DNA of 21,457 bases. It comes from Saccoglossus kowalevskii. Its lineage: Eukaryota; Hemichordata; Enteropneusta; Harrimaniidae. The notes beneath the pieces are model-generated. The model had not been told where the DNA came from and did not search any database. It saw only the letters and a program-made list of their open reading frames with translations. The position numbers were made by a program, and so were the translations under genes. Shown in pieces: positions 1 through 9,672 of this stretch. Location: contig NW_003141392.1 of NCBI RefSeq assembly GCF_000003605.2, positions 1 through 21,457 of the forward strand, read 5' to 3'. The first letter of the stretch is position 1. Every line of letters begins with the position of its first letter.

Positions 1-1
1 A

Positions 2-220
2 TCGCCGCGCAGCAAGTTTTGCAAAGAAGTACTTGAAGTTCAATTGCGTCCCAAAATGATGTCGCTGATCACTCAGTTGTCGCAGCGTGTCTTGTGTCAT
101 GTCCATGATGCACACCCGTTTTGACTTTGGCTTGCATTTCCTTCTTAGTGCATGTTCTTGTTCACGTAAAATGCGACCTCTCACCAATGTATTGAAACGC
201 TTTGAATTTATACTTTGCAT
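2..220 (-). other. Unidentified open frame running off the left edge
   Basis: On the minus strand an open frame starts at an ATG (220-218), four codons after an in-frame TGA, and stays open for 73 codons to the window edge. The predicted peptide is rich in Arg, Lys, Gln and His, with a basic stretch (ALRRKCKPKSKR) near residue 30 and an end reading FKYFFAKLAARR. The first 150 bases are visibly richer in G+C than the surroundings. I do not recognise the product. It would lie antisense within an upstream ASL intron, so a transposon-derived open frame or a nested exon are both possible. A plus-strand frame over the same bases (2-127) is also open for about 40 codons, so openness alone does not prove coding. 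Confidence 0.2.
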
Positions 221-701
221 GATTATATTTGGTCAACGCGAAACATAATTTTTTCAAAAAATTTTTTGAGATCATTTTTAACATCGCCCGGGCGATGCCT
301 AGAAAAATAAAAAAAGGCAGTGCAGCCAGACGGCTACTTTGTAGCCACGTGTTCATTGTTTTTTTGTGTACAGAGTGACTTTTGCCATTTCACTGTTTCA
401 TTTCAAGGGTAACATGGTGCGTGGTCCTTGACGCAGTGCGTGTTCTCTGCCCAACTATACGCCATGAATGTCACTAGCCACGAGTCTCAGAGGCACTAAA
501 AAAACGTCCTGTAATTGTGTTCATTGGAAAACAAAACAAATCACTAATAAATTTATGAAAACAGCTCCTTTTTGAATCGATCTAAAAGTACTCTTTTAAT
601 TCGCGCACCAAAAACCAATAATTTCCGTTTTTACGCTATTAACTCGTGCACTTGAAAAAATAATTATTTTTACTATCGCGAATTAATCGAGTTTTTATGG
701 T

Positions 702-1037
702 ACCATGTCAACATTTTCTTTCCTGTCAACCACATTTGCTACCATGTCAACCACATTTGCTACCATGTCAACCACATTTCCTACCATGTCAATCACATTT
801 GCTACCATGTCAACCACATTTGCTACCATGTCAATCACATTTGCTACCATGTCAACCACATTTCCTACCATGTCAATCACATTTGCTATCATGTCAACCA
901 CATTTGTTACCATGTCAACCACATTTGTTACCATGTCAACCACATTTCCTACCATGTCAACCACATTTCCTACCATGTCAACCACATGTCCTACCATGTC
1001 AACCACATTTCCTGTCATATCAACTTGCCCTCAAGAT
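702..1037. repeat. 21-bp minisatellite, about 16 units
   Basis: Sixteen head-to-tail units of about 21 bp with consensus ATGTCAACCACATTTGCTACC. Variation is mostly at three sites (AACC/AATC, TTTGCT/TTTCCT/TTTGTT, ACC/ATC); the first and last units are the most diverged. Because 21 is a multiple of three, frames stay open through the array: the plus strand reads as repeats of M-S-T-T-F-A-T or L-P-C-Q-P-H, and the minus strand as N-V-V-D-M-V-G. These are by-products of the period and not evidence of a protein. The array sits in an ASL intron and ends about 50 bp before the acceptor of the first visible ASL exon. Confidence 0.95.
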
Positions 1038-1086
1038 GTACATGCATAATCAATGTCTGGTCTGGTTTCACATATTTTTCCAACAG

Positions 1087-1208
1087 GAGTATTACAGGTG
1101 GCTACTGGTGTTCTCTCAACACTGCAAATAAATGAACAGGCAGCACTGGATGCACTCAGCCCCGATATGTTGGCGACTGACATTGCTTATTATCTAGTCA
1201 GGAAAGGG
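1087..1208 (+). CDS. ASL: Argininosuccinate lyase, internal exon (third from last)
   Basis: ASL splits argininosuccinate into arginine and fumarate in the cytosol (arginine synthesis and urea cycle). It belongs to the fumarase/aspartase superfamily, which also includes the delta-crystallins. The exon encodes [14 protein letters not shown], then about ten variable residues, then [18 protein letters not shown], very close to the vertebrate stretch reading [14 protein letters not shown]...[18 protein letters not shown]. The acceptor AG is at 1085-1086 after a pyrimidine-containing stretch, leaving two bases (ga) to finish a codon begun upstream. An acceptor at 1088-1089 would also keep the frame. 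The donor is GGG|gtgaga after 1208 (phase 0). The exon carries 40 whole codons. The family signature GSSxMPxKxNP would lie in an earlier exon outside the window. Confidence 0.95.
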
Positions 1209-1975
1209 GTGAGATCATTTTTGAAACTACTTGAATGTTGAAGCACTAACGTTGTCGTGCAGCATATCATCGAATTTCTGTTGTTTTTCACATGTGTTGT
1301 GTATGTTGCATGTTGTGTCACTTTAATTAGAATGAGGAAAGATTGGAACCAGTTTGCCCGCGAAGCTGATACAATGTGTCGCTGATGCAGCTTTATGCTT
1401 ATTTTCTGGCACACCAATGACGCATTTTTATTTAAAAATAAAAAATAAAAAAAAAATATTCCCACATTTCACATTTTTTGAATTCAAAATCTTTATTTAG
1501 TTATGGTATGGATATATGGATATTATACAGATCAACTCGGTTGTTGTTTAAAACCGTAATTTGTTGACAATTTCGCAATTCACACGATAAAGAGATTATA
1601 ATAATTATTAATAAATACTTAAATCGAAAAAATTGCAATAAATCGAACCTCATATAAAAAAAATTATAAATTGATATACAGTTGTGATCTTAAAAGACGT
1701 CTTCCTGTAGTTATGGAATTTGGTAAAATGAAATTCATATTTTATAAGCAAAATAAGTGTGAAAAATCAGGTGCCTCAGCAGTTTAGTTTGTTTTGTGAC
1801 TGTATGGAGCTTCTGAAGACACAATCTTTCAAGACCTCTCTCCCCAGCAGTAAGCAAGCGAATCAAACTTGATTTTCAGATTCCCTTGTGGCTCAAAATA
1901 CATTTAAAATCAGTCGTATTTAGGACACACTGATTCACACATCTACAATACAACACTGTGTCTGTGTCAGTTATA

Positions 1976-2311
1976 ACTAAGTAATGTTCAATGATTTTCA
2001 GAATGTGAAAAACTATTGAATGTCGCAAATGGATTTTTAATTTAATCAAATATCTTGAATAGCGCCCTCACGTGTTACAATCTCAACACAGATGAATCAA
2101 ATGTTTCTTCACATAGAGGTTCAATTCTTACATCACATACATCACTGAGTAATGTTCAATGATTTTCAGAATGTAAAAAACTAGTGAGTGTCGCAAATGG
2201 ATTTTAATAATAATTCAATAAAATATCTTTAATAGCTCTCCCATGTGTTACAATCTTAACACAGATGAATCAAATGTTTTTTTCACATAGCGGTTCAATT
2301 CTTAATTTAAC
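1976..2311. repeat. Tandem duplication of about 168 bp
   Basis: Two diverged copies lie next to each other. Copy 1 starts at 1976 (actaagtaatgttcaatg) and copy 2 at 2144 (actgagtaatgttcaatg). Both contain the same ordered blocks: GATTTTCAGAATGT, GTCGCAAATGGATTTT, TGTTACAATC, ACACAGATGAATCAAATGTT and GGTTCAATTCTTA. The copies differ by scattered substitutions and small indels, so the duplication is not recent. No coding potential is seen. Confidence 0.85.
2060..2075 (-). promoter_or_regulatory. CTCF-like site (weak prediction)
   Basis: TAGCGCCCTCACGTGT; the reverse complement ends AGGGCGCTA, the core of the animal CTCF motif (CCASYAGRKGGCRSY). By eye about 13 of 16 positions fit CCACYAGRGGGCGCTA. 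The equivalent place in the second duplicated copy (about 2233) has lost the core. This is motif resemblance only. Confidence 0.3.
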
Positions 2312-2357
2312 CCATTGCCTGCTGAGGCTGTTAAAATATATCATTTATATTGGCTAT

Positions 2358-2376
2358 CTGTGGGGCTCCCCCACAG
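2358..2376. repeat. Short perfect hairpin
   Basis: CTGTGGGG and CCCCACAG pair perfectly over 8 bp around a 3-base loop (ctc). It is intronic, in an AT-rich setting that makes the G/C run stand out. Function unknown. Confidence 0.6.
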
Positions 2377-2830
2377 TTCGAGATGTGTTAAACCATTGTT
2401 TTTAGACAAGTCTCCATTTTTGTTAAAAAATTCAACCATGATGTCTGCACATTAAGATGGTATTCTTACTTTTTTTGGACAATTTTTATTACAATCAAAA
2501 ACAAAAAAATAATAATAAATATTCTTCAATATATTTGCAAATAAGATTTTTATTTGGTTTTGAAAATTACGCAGGAAATGATAACAAAAAAATTTGAAGA
2601 AAATATTATTAGTACTTTCTGAAATGTAATTAATTTGTTGTTGTGTTCGTCTATTTTTTTTTTATTTTGGGACAACATTAAAGTAGGACTACTTACCGGG
2701 AACAACTTTTTCAACTTTCAAGTCCCTATAGACTTTTTGGCATTAGTGGAATGCATTATTTGAGGTTATCGCTGGATTGTCATATGCTTGTATTATATAT
2801 AAACCTGACGTGCATTATCACTCTGTTTAT

Positions 2831-2857
2831 TGTGAAATATTAGAGTGATATTTCACA
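2831..2857. repeat. Inverted repeat, 10-bp arms
   Basis: TGTGAAATAT and ATATTTCACA form perfect 10-bp arms around the 7-base spacer tagagtg, inside the ASL intron. It could be chance in AT-rich DNA or the relic of a palindromic element. Confidence 0.6.
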
Positions 2858-3041
2858 CCAACATACATGATGGCGCTCATTTGGTAGAAATAATTATCAT
2901 AGAGACTCTTTCTGAAACACATTTATTGTCCAATATTTATTATTGTCCTCCAATTCCATCAACACTAATTTTATGATATGATAATTTTGAAATGATAAAA
3001 AAATTTTTTTTTCGATTTAAATTATCATATCACTCTTATAG

Positions 3042-3148
3042 ATTCCATTCCGTGAAGCTCATGGTATGTCTGGATCTGCAGTACATCTGGCCGAAACCAA
3101 TAACTGCTCAGTCAAGGACTTGACACTAGAACATATGAAAACTATCAG
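3042..3148 (+). CDS. ASL: Argininosuccinate lyase, penultimate exon
   Basis: The exon opens in phase 0 with IPFREAHGMSGSAV, matching the vertebrate ASL block (M/I)PFREAHEASGKAV, and continues through HLAETNNCSVKDLTLEHMKTI, where vertebrates have the LAET...LSLQELQTI type of sequence. It encodes 35 whole codons plus AG, the first two bases of a Ser codon finished by the next exon. The acceptor is cttatag at 3041 and the donor is CAG|gtatga after 3148. This part of ASL is the C-terminal helical domain. No stop, frameshift or odd codon use is visible. Confidence 0.96.
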
Positions 3149-3653
3149 GTATGAATTTAACATTGTTCGTATTTGGATATCTCATTATCTATTAATCTGT
3201 TGTTGTTTTTAAAACCCGCATTCACATTCAAGGTTCATGCACTGTCAACTGGCTTCTTGAAAATTGCTACGAATGTAAAATTTTTGCTGAAAAGACTTTT
3301 TGGGTATTTTGCATTGAGTTTTAGTTTCACTGATTTTTGACAAGTTGAATGTAAAATATAGGAAAAAAGGTATATTCGCTGGATTTTATTTTCACTGAAT
3401 CAATTCTTTAGTGAAAAAAATAATTCCAAGCAAAAATAAAGTATTTTACAGTAAATGGCTTGTGGTACCTTTTTATATCAACCTCTTCTTCCAGAATATA
3501 TTGATGAAATTTCTCACGCCAAACATGATTGCAAGAGCCTCTGTCTTGATGTGTGCAAAGTGCATCTGTCTTGGTGTCATTGTGCTGGAAACATGTGCTA
3601 TTGATTTTACAAGTGCCATTCCTAATCGTTGTTGCACCTTTTTCCTTCCTTAG
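3149..3653 (+). other. ASL: Last ASL intron (0.5 kb) with a transposon copy
   Basis: The intron runs from gtatga (3149) to tttccttccttag (3653), with a good pyrimidine tract before the acceptor. A miniature inverted-repeat element fills about 3300-3453. Open frames in this interval end or begin in intron sequence and are not genes; only the part after 3653 is ASL coding sequence. Confidence 0.9.
3300..3453 (-). mobile_element. Miniature inverted-repeat element, copy 1 (decayed left end)
   Basis: This is the reverse-complement relative of the element at 6693-6835. Shared blocks include TTTCACTGATTTTTGAC, TATAGGAAAAAAGGTATATT and CGCTGGATTTTATTTTCACT. The right terminus AAGTATTTTACAGTA (3439-3453) is intact and identical to the terminal repeat of the other copy. 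The left terminus near 3300 is degraded (gggtattttgcattg). It has no coding capacity and lies wholly inside the last ASL intron. Confidence 0.8.
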
Positions 3654-3792
3654 TCCTGTTTTCGAGGCAGACATTGCCAACGTGTGGAACTACGAAAACA
3701 GCGTTGAACAGTACAGTTCGGCTGGAGGCACGAGTAAACAGAGCGTTATACAACAGGTTGAGCAACTCGAAGAATGGTTATCGTCTGTTTAA
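3654..3792 (+). CDS. ASL: Argininosuccinate lyase, terminal coding exon
   Basis: The first base T completes the Ser codon (AG|T) carried by the previous exon. The exon then reads PVFEADIANVWNYENSVEQ, then YSSAGGTSKQSV, and ends EEWLSSV followed by TAA (3790-3792). This matches the ASL C-terminus, where vertebrates have (S)PLF...[26 protein letters not shown]. The SVEQY..xGGT block is well kept. The protein ends near the usual ASL C-terminus. Together the three visible exons give about 121 residues, roughly the last quarter of a protein usually about 460 long, and all splice phases agree. Confidence 0.97.
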
Positions 3793-4168
3793 TTCAAATT
3801 TAACAAATAAGTGATTATTGTAGAAATATTCATAATCATTTGTCCATTTTAGAATAGTATAACGTTGCTAGGTTGAATTCAAACATTCAAAAAGTAAACC
3901 TGAAAGAAGAAATAATATAGCCACTGTGGTGTCATAGTTGTCTTGTTTTTGGTGTCTGAGATTCAATTTCAAATGGCTCCGAGAAAAGTACAAAATACAG
4001 ACCATGAACCTTGATGCCATTTCAACAAACTGGCACCCAATCAAATTAAGATCTTGACTGATCCTAGGCTGTATCAATTTCAACAATTGGAAAATGACAG
4101 AGGCTTAGATAAATAGTACTAAAATCATGCAAATAAATTAATTATATCAAGGACTTTCAGAAAATAAA
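3793..4168 (+). other. ASL: Probable ASL 3' UTR with poly(A) signals
   Basis: No open frame follows the ASL stop. The first canonical AATAAA hexamers downstream are at 4132-4137 and 4163-4168, giving a plausible 3' UTR of about 350-400 bases. This assignment rests only on hexamers in AT-rich DNA, where they are common by chance. Confidence 0.4.
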
Positions 4169-4499
4169 TAATTTGTTTCTGGTCAGCACATGTTCCTTCA
4201 AAAGAAGCCACTCGTAAAAAAATTTTTCTGGTTTTATGCTGAAATAAGAATGAAAACAAAATTGACAAAAAAAAAAAAAAAAGACTGTCAGCACATCATT
4301 ATTTGAAACACCTCAGGACCAGAAAGAAATCATATTTTTGGCGGGTAATAAAACTGAAACGTGTTAAACTGGAAAACCAGTGCAATAAATGTATTCCCAT
4401 AATAAAACTAAAAAAAAAATGATGGAACTTGCTCAGTGTTTGTTGTGTTTATATTTAACATTCACAAAATCATGGCCAAAAGGAAACTTATTTTTTCAA

Positions 4500-5110
4500 T
4501 GCATCTTAAAATTATAGGTACATGTATATACAGAGGTGCATGAAAAATAGACAGCCCTCAGAGGGGATGCCAACATGTTCTAGGTTTCAATATTCATATC
4601 AACACTCAGAACCACATTGTAAGACTCATAAACATGTATAGCGTTATGCAAGTATTGGAATCACATAACTAAACATGTGTGTCAATTTTAAAGGAAATGA
4701 CTACCTCCCCTCCCCATAGTTATATTATGAACATCCATGTGAACAAGCATACATTTACTGTGACCTTTTAACTTTCAACTGGGAAAATCGAAATGGCCTT
4801 GCAGGTCGTGTGTGTGTGTGTGTGTGTGAAGTTTAAGGGTGCATTGTAGTGTGAACATACATGGACAAGCACATAATGAAACCTTGACCTTATTGCATTG
4901 GGATCACATCATGAGGAATATGTGTGACAAGTTTGAAGGCAAAAGCATTTTACTCCTAGTCGCAAAAATTTATAAATTTTATGTACTGGTATACTATGAC
5001 CTTGATCTTTGACACAAAATTGACACAAGGTCATGCGAGTCATGCAGGAAACTTGTGTGCAAATTTTTCCATGTCTCATAGGCAGTTTCTTTCAGCCCTT
5101 GAGGATTCTT
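4500..5110. repeat. Possible decayed dispersed repeat with TGACCTT motifs and a GT microsatellite
   Basis: Phrases of the form 'GTGAACA..CATA...', 'TGACCTT' and 'GTGACAAGTTTGAAGG' recur with loose spacing of about 110-130 bases (near 4739, 4852 and 4990). This resembles the TGACCTTGACC-type dispersed repeats common in invertebrate genomes. A (GT)n tract of 10 units lies at 4808-4828. The copies are too diverged for me to fix borders. Confidence 0.35.
4808..4828. repeat. GT microsatellite
   Basis: An uninterrupted run of about ten GT units, the only long dinucleotide repeat in the window. Confidence 0.9.
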
Positions 5111-5207
5111 ATAACTTGTGTTCCGAGTCATCTGAGAACTGTGATCTGCTACCATTTAATTGGTTGCCTCAGAGTAAAGTGTACTTACTTTTCGATACAA
5201 CAATAAT

Positions 5208-5223
5208 AACTTAGAGGGCGCCA
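5208..5223 (+). promoter_or_regulatory. CTCF-like core (weak)
   Basis: AACTTAGAGGGCGCCA contains the AGAGGGCGC core, but the outer part of the CTCF motif fits poorly (about 11 of 16 by eye). It is listed because the same rare core occurs four times in the window. Confidence 0.15.
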
Positions 5224-5559
5224 CTAAAAAAACCCACAAACTTAAGGTATTAAAAATGCACAGAAGGCTCCCTAGGTTAGCTACATTTCACAACTTCATC
5301 AAAATTGATCACAAAGAAATACGAACATCATTAAGCCTGGAAGTACCCCAAAATACGTTTGTGTTTTCGTGGCACTATGTGACAATCGGATCTTTGTTCT
5401 CTTTTCACATTTGATTTCAAGCGCAACTCCTAGGATCACCTAATTACAAAAAAAAAATAAGGTCTTTTACTCATTCTTTGTCACTTTCAGCTAAAAATAC
5501 ACGCCTTCATCATAAATTTAAGAAATAATACAAGAGACACTGCACACATGCAGTTCAAT

Positions 5560-5930
5560 TTCATGAAATAACGATTTATTTCAAAAATAACATCAATTAA
5601 AACATTTTTTTTCCTTATTTAAGAACTGTGGAGAAGAATTTTCTGTCCAGTAAGAAAGTAGATCTCATGTGAACCAACATCAAATCTGAGACCATGAGAG
5701 AAGCATTGTGATTGGAGGAGAATACATTCAGATGAAGGGGGAAAAACTCTTGCATGGTGAACATGTTAAGCATTATATGACCAAGCCGACTGGTGCCCAA
5801 GTAATTAGCATAATTTTCACTGCCAGAAGGGTTCATGACTTAGCAATTTTGCAAAGAATGAAGTTCACAAAAGTCAAGTCCATGTATGTTTTTTTTTTTA
5901 CGTACGTACATAAAAGAATGGATGGAATAT
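5560..5930 (+). pseudogene. Possible degraded coding remnant, identity uncertain
   Basis: After a TGA at 5687-5689 a plus-strand frame reads DHERSIVIGGEYIQ, continues through LLHGEHVKHYMTKPTGAQ and VISIIFTARRVHDL, and stays open to the stop at 5930-5932. The pattern 'HG...HY...G..ISIIFT' vaguely recalls the C-terminal half of 2-oxoglutarate/Fe(II) oxygenase-like proteins (second His, then a turn and a beta-strand), but the upstream part is interrupted and no HxD motif is seen. The minus strand has an open frame over the same bases (5836-5615), which weakens the case. It is most likely a relic of a repeat-borne or processed gene, or chance. Confidence 0.18.
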
Positions 5931-6009
5931 AATCGGGATCTCTTGTGAGATTTTACAAAAGCAAACTAAAGACATTTATTAAATACATGTAAGCAATTCA
6001 TTTCAAGAG

Positions 6010-6137
6010 AGAGGGTCGTCACCTGCACACGCACAGGAATTGAGTCCCAAGCGAAGATAACACACGCTAAAAATGCAAAAGATCGTGAGTAGACGCTTGT
6101 TTGTAAACACTGACGCATGCGCAGGTGACGACCCTCT
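6010..6137. mobile_element. 128-bp element with perfect 17-bp terminal inverted repeats
   Basis: AGAGGGTCGTCACCTGC at 6010-6026 is the exact reverse complement of the sequence at 6121-6137. The 94 bases between have no coding capacity. The G+C content of the arms and the centre is higher than in the flanks. Pairing continues loosely beyond the 17 bp (CACGC against GCATGCG). I see no clear target-site duplication, so transposon class cannot be set. It could also be a long hairpin. Confidence 0.75.
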
Positions 6138-6624
6138 TGCTGTAACCCATACACAACCATGTTAAGTGTACAATAGAACCCAATGCATGACTGCTTTGAC
6201 TACCATTACGCAAGATTTTCTTTCACCTTATAATAACTCAAACATTTATGCCAAACTTGGCAGCCAATCAACTGATGTGCATCTGCCCAGGTAAGAAAAT
6301 TTGCATTGAACCAATTGAAAACCTTTTTTTTTTGGCGTCTCTACATATGGTACGACAATGAAAAGAATTTACAAATTGTACAGAGTGAAGTTGGTAACAT
6401 AAACCGATAAGTACTTGTCAAGTTGTGAAAAATAAAATGCTGAACTGGAAATCTCTAGACTTGTCCAAGCCATCAAAGATGGACAAGTTAATTTTGCAGC
6501 ATATAAAAACACAACATGTCTGAGAAAATATGCAATATACAGTTACCGGTACTTACAGTAAAATAAATAAATGAAAACATTGAAACTCTGGCTGGTTTTA
6601 GCATCCAGCCATTAAGGGATGAAG

Positions 6625-6644
6625 TACATACATACATACATATA
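6625..6644. repeat. TACA/CATA microsatellite
   Basis: A short run of ACAT tetranucleotides (tacatacatacatacatata). Confidence 0.75.
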
Positions 6645-6692
6645 CCCATATGTTAATGACATGTTAATAATAATTAGCATAAATGGTCCACA

Positions 6693-6835
6693 TACTGTAA
6701 AATACTTGTAATTTATTTTCGTTATTTTCGCTTAAGGTCTGATTCAGTGAAAATAAAATCCAGCGAATATACCTTTTTTCCTATATTACACATTGAACTC
6801 GTCAAAAATCAGTGAAAATAAAGTATTTTACAGTA
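6693..6835 (+). mobile_element. 143-bp miniature inverted-repeat element, copy 2 (intact ends)
   Basis: Perfect 15-bp terminal inverted repeats: TACTGTAAAATACTT at 6693-6707 and AAGTATTTTACAGTA at 6821-6835. If the outer TA at each end is a duplicated target, the true repeat is CTGTAAAATACTT. That is the layout of a Tc1/mariner-type non-autonomous element. The interior matches the element at 3300-3453 in inverse orientation over more than 80 bases. It encodes no transposase. Confidence 0.85.
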
Positions 6836-9660
6836 CTCAAAATTCAACCAAAGCATACAGTTAGATGCAGTTTCCATAGAGCAAATACAGTAGCAGAAAC
6901 AAACAGAAATTTGGTAATATAAAGTTTGGAATGGTATATATTTGACAATCAGCACTACGGGATAAATAACCCACAATTCAGTATGTACATACACTTGGAA
7001 TTAAATTAAATTTGATATATGTCCATATAAAAAAAAAATTCCAAAATAGTGCAAGGTATTTTTATTTTTCAGAAGATGCTTTGCATTATGTAATTATATG
7101 GAGTATTCTGGTTTGAATTAAGTGACATCGCATTGAAAGACTAGGTGATAAAAATATGCAAAAAATAAAGTCAGAGTTTCCCTTATATGTGGAATATGGC
7201 TGTCAAATATTGACAATTTGTTCACAACATAGTTTCTACAAAACAAACAACTGAGAATTTCTGTGAAATGTACAGTATTGGCATATTGCCAGTCAGTCAG
7301 TTGTTTGTTTCTTTATTTGATTCTTATTTCATCTGAGCACAGTTACTAGTAGTATCCGTGATCTGAGGTTGATTTCAAGCTGATCGCGATAGGATAAACA
7401 ACTGGAAAATAATTATAGCACCTTGAACAGTTACAATTTAGTGTATTTCTATTGTACACACACAGCAAACATAAATTCTTTGTTTAACATGCAAACCCCC
7501 CCCCCCCCCATTTCGGCCTTTAAACCAAATTTAGAATTACAAGTGTGAAAACATAGTTAACTCTGGGGTGATCTTGCTCTTTGTTATATAATATTATTTC
7601 CTTTATCAAAGTTTGTTTCAATATGTTGTCATAATTAATTTTGAATACAAACAAGTTGAAGGATTGAAACAGCAGTGGGAAAATAGTCTACCGAATGTCC
7701 TTGATTGATGTAAATATCTTACAAAAACATTGAAGCATAATTTGTTTATTACTTTAAGGGACATAATTTCCAGTTTTAATCAAAGTAATTCAGATATTTT
7801 ACTATAAAAAAAAAAGGGCTGCATTTAGACGTGAATGGAATCTTAAAACATGCAAGATAACAGAAAATCTTAGCTGGATTTTGTCCAAGTATTTTGTACA
7901 GGTTTCTGTCAAAAATTAATGATTTACTGAGACAAATATGAACTGCCTTATTATATTCATTTTGTGACTACTGTATTATTTGAAAAGTAAAAAAAAATGC
8001 CCCTATGAATAACTATCATGTTGCAAGCTCTGCTTTGTAAGCAAATCCACTTCAGTCTTAAAGTACATGTATGTACCATGTATCTAAAAATAGTTAGTTG
8101 GTGTCCAGTGGAGGAGAGAAGTCAACAATTCTGTTGCCTCCTGAGAACCTACATCTTTGTAATCTTTGACTTTGAAGTGTGTTGTTAAATTTGTATTATA
8201 AGCTTTATAATTGTGTTATAGCTGAAACAAATTCCTGTGAATTTTGCTTTTCAAAATTGATATATTTCGACAAAGAAATGTTTTGTTTTGTCGAAATGAC
8301 CTGCATGTCAAATACAGAATACATATTTTTGAGTACAATTTTTCTTTCAAAATGTGCATGCAACGTTTTGCCTGTTATGTATTTTTGCATTAATAACTTT
8401 GGACTAAACAGAAAATTTTCTATAGGCTCCAGATTGTGATCAAAAGCTGGGCACCCAAAGGAGTGCAACTGTGCAACAACTCTCTCCATGAGTTGACATT
8501 AAAACCCAGTCTAGTATTCCCATGGGATTTGGAAGATACATTGCCAATGATAATATTACAAGATAAATGGTTTACTTCATGGAACACATACAGCAATGCA
8601 TATTCCCTCTGGGACCAGTAATCAGTGAATTAGATGACTAAGTCTGATACAGTTTGGAATAGAATTAGTAAAGTTATAACAATTAACAATTATAAATAAC
8701 AACGACGATATCAACAACAGCGACAGACAATTTTCCCTTAATATACCAGGGCAAAGTAAAAACATTCATTAAAAGAACTTGGCTCCTCAACCCTAAACAA
8801 AGAATGTATGTTAGCTCTGCTAGTCAGATAGCAGTTAAAAAGAATTCTTAATGGGTACGCAATGTTTTTGTTTTTTTAACACTTCCATAGTGCATGGTTG
8901 TCAAGTACAAAAAATAAGATGACATCATTTTTTTTTTCAATGTTATGTTTGTTTGCTGGTTTTAAATATTACTGCAAAGTCCAAAATCTCCACTGAGAAT
9001 AGTTTTGAGCTGTTCCTCTGATGGAAATTAAAAATAGTTCATTTTTCTACATATTTCTAAAAAAAAAAAAAAAAGTAAATTATCCTGGACGTGATTCGCA
9101 GTCTGTATCCCACCTCATTTTGGATGGCTATTCAGTATTCCTGTTTGTGTATGCTGTCTTGTACGCTATTTAAATGAAACATAAGTGGGCTACATCATGA
9201 AAACAATAAATAAAAAAAAAAAAAGTTCATACATACAGGGGTGGAATTTTGTTAAACACTTACACAAATACATTGAGTTCATCAAATACAAAGTTCCCAC
9301 CAAGGTGCATTACAAATTGAATACGGTCTTCAAATTTTTGGCAAGGCATCAAAGTGAATGTGTTGTGACCCCCCCCCCCCCAATCACCAACCAGAATTGA
9401 TAATAACATAATACATGACATGAACTAAAAATGATGCATTTGAAATTGCACATTAGAGGAAGCTTATCACCATAGCAACACGCCACATAATTTTACAGAT
9501 CAAAGGCTCATTCCAACATATTTTTCTTGAAAATGTAAAAATTAATAATCAAACGTGTTACTACCTAGTACCAGTAATAAGCATAAGTCGGACCATCAGA
9601 TGATATTTGGAGGGAGGCCTTGAAAAGTTGAGTAAAGGGTAATTTTGCAACCAACCGTGA
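6836..9660. other. Intergenic stretch with no recognisable gene
   Basis: This AT-rich DNA between the convergent ASL and TPST genes holds poly(C) runs (7496-7509, 9369-9381) and poly(A)/poly(T) tracts. The longest unexplained open frame is on the minus strand at 8489-8205 (94 codons). It has no recognisable motif and lacks the base composition of the two real genes here. I see no exon of an intervening gene. Confidence 0.6.
7496..7509. repeat. Poly(C) run
   Basis: Fourteen C in a row, prone to slippage; the true length in the genome may differ. A similar run of 13 C lies at 9369-9381. Confidence 0.9.
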
Positions 9661-9672
9661 AGTAAAATTGTG

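Larger units (their letters stand above)
1209..3041 (+). other. ASL: ASL intron (1.8 kb)
   Basis: The intron lies between the donor gtgaga at 1209 and an acceptor ending cttatag at 3041. Both flanking exons are phase 0 here, which joins ...VRKG to IPFREAH..., as expected for the protein. It is strongly AT-rich and contains a tandem duplication of about 168 bp (1976-2311), a CTCF-like core (2060-2075), and two short perfect hairpins (2358-2376 and 2831-2857). No credible coding exon is seen inside it. Confidence 0.9.

Noticed and set aside
695-1131. Three overlapping repeat-peptide open frames on both strands
   Set aside because: They arise from a 21-bp (seven-codon) tandem repeat; openness in several frames on both strands shows that period and base content, not coding, keep them open.
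3411-3680. Open frames on both strands before the last ASL exon
   Set aside because: They cover intron and transposon sequence; only 3654-3792 continues ASL.
4765-5020. TGACCTT motifs as nuclear-receptor response elements
   Set aside because: They recur as part of a probable dispersed repeat, and half-sites of this length are common by chance.
8205-8489. 94-codon minus-strand frame
   Set aside because: Longest unexplained frame in the intergenic part, but composition is AT-driven, there is no recognisable motif and no splice partner.
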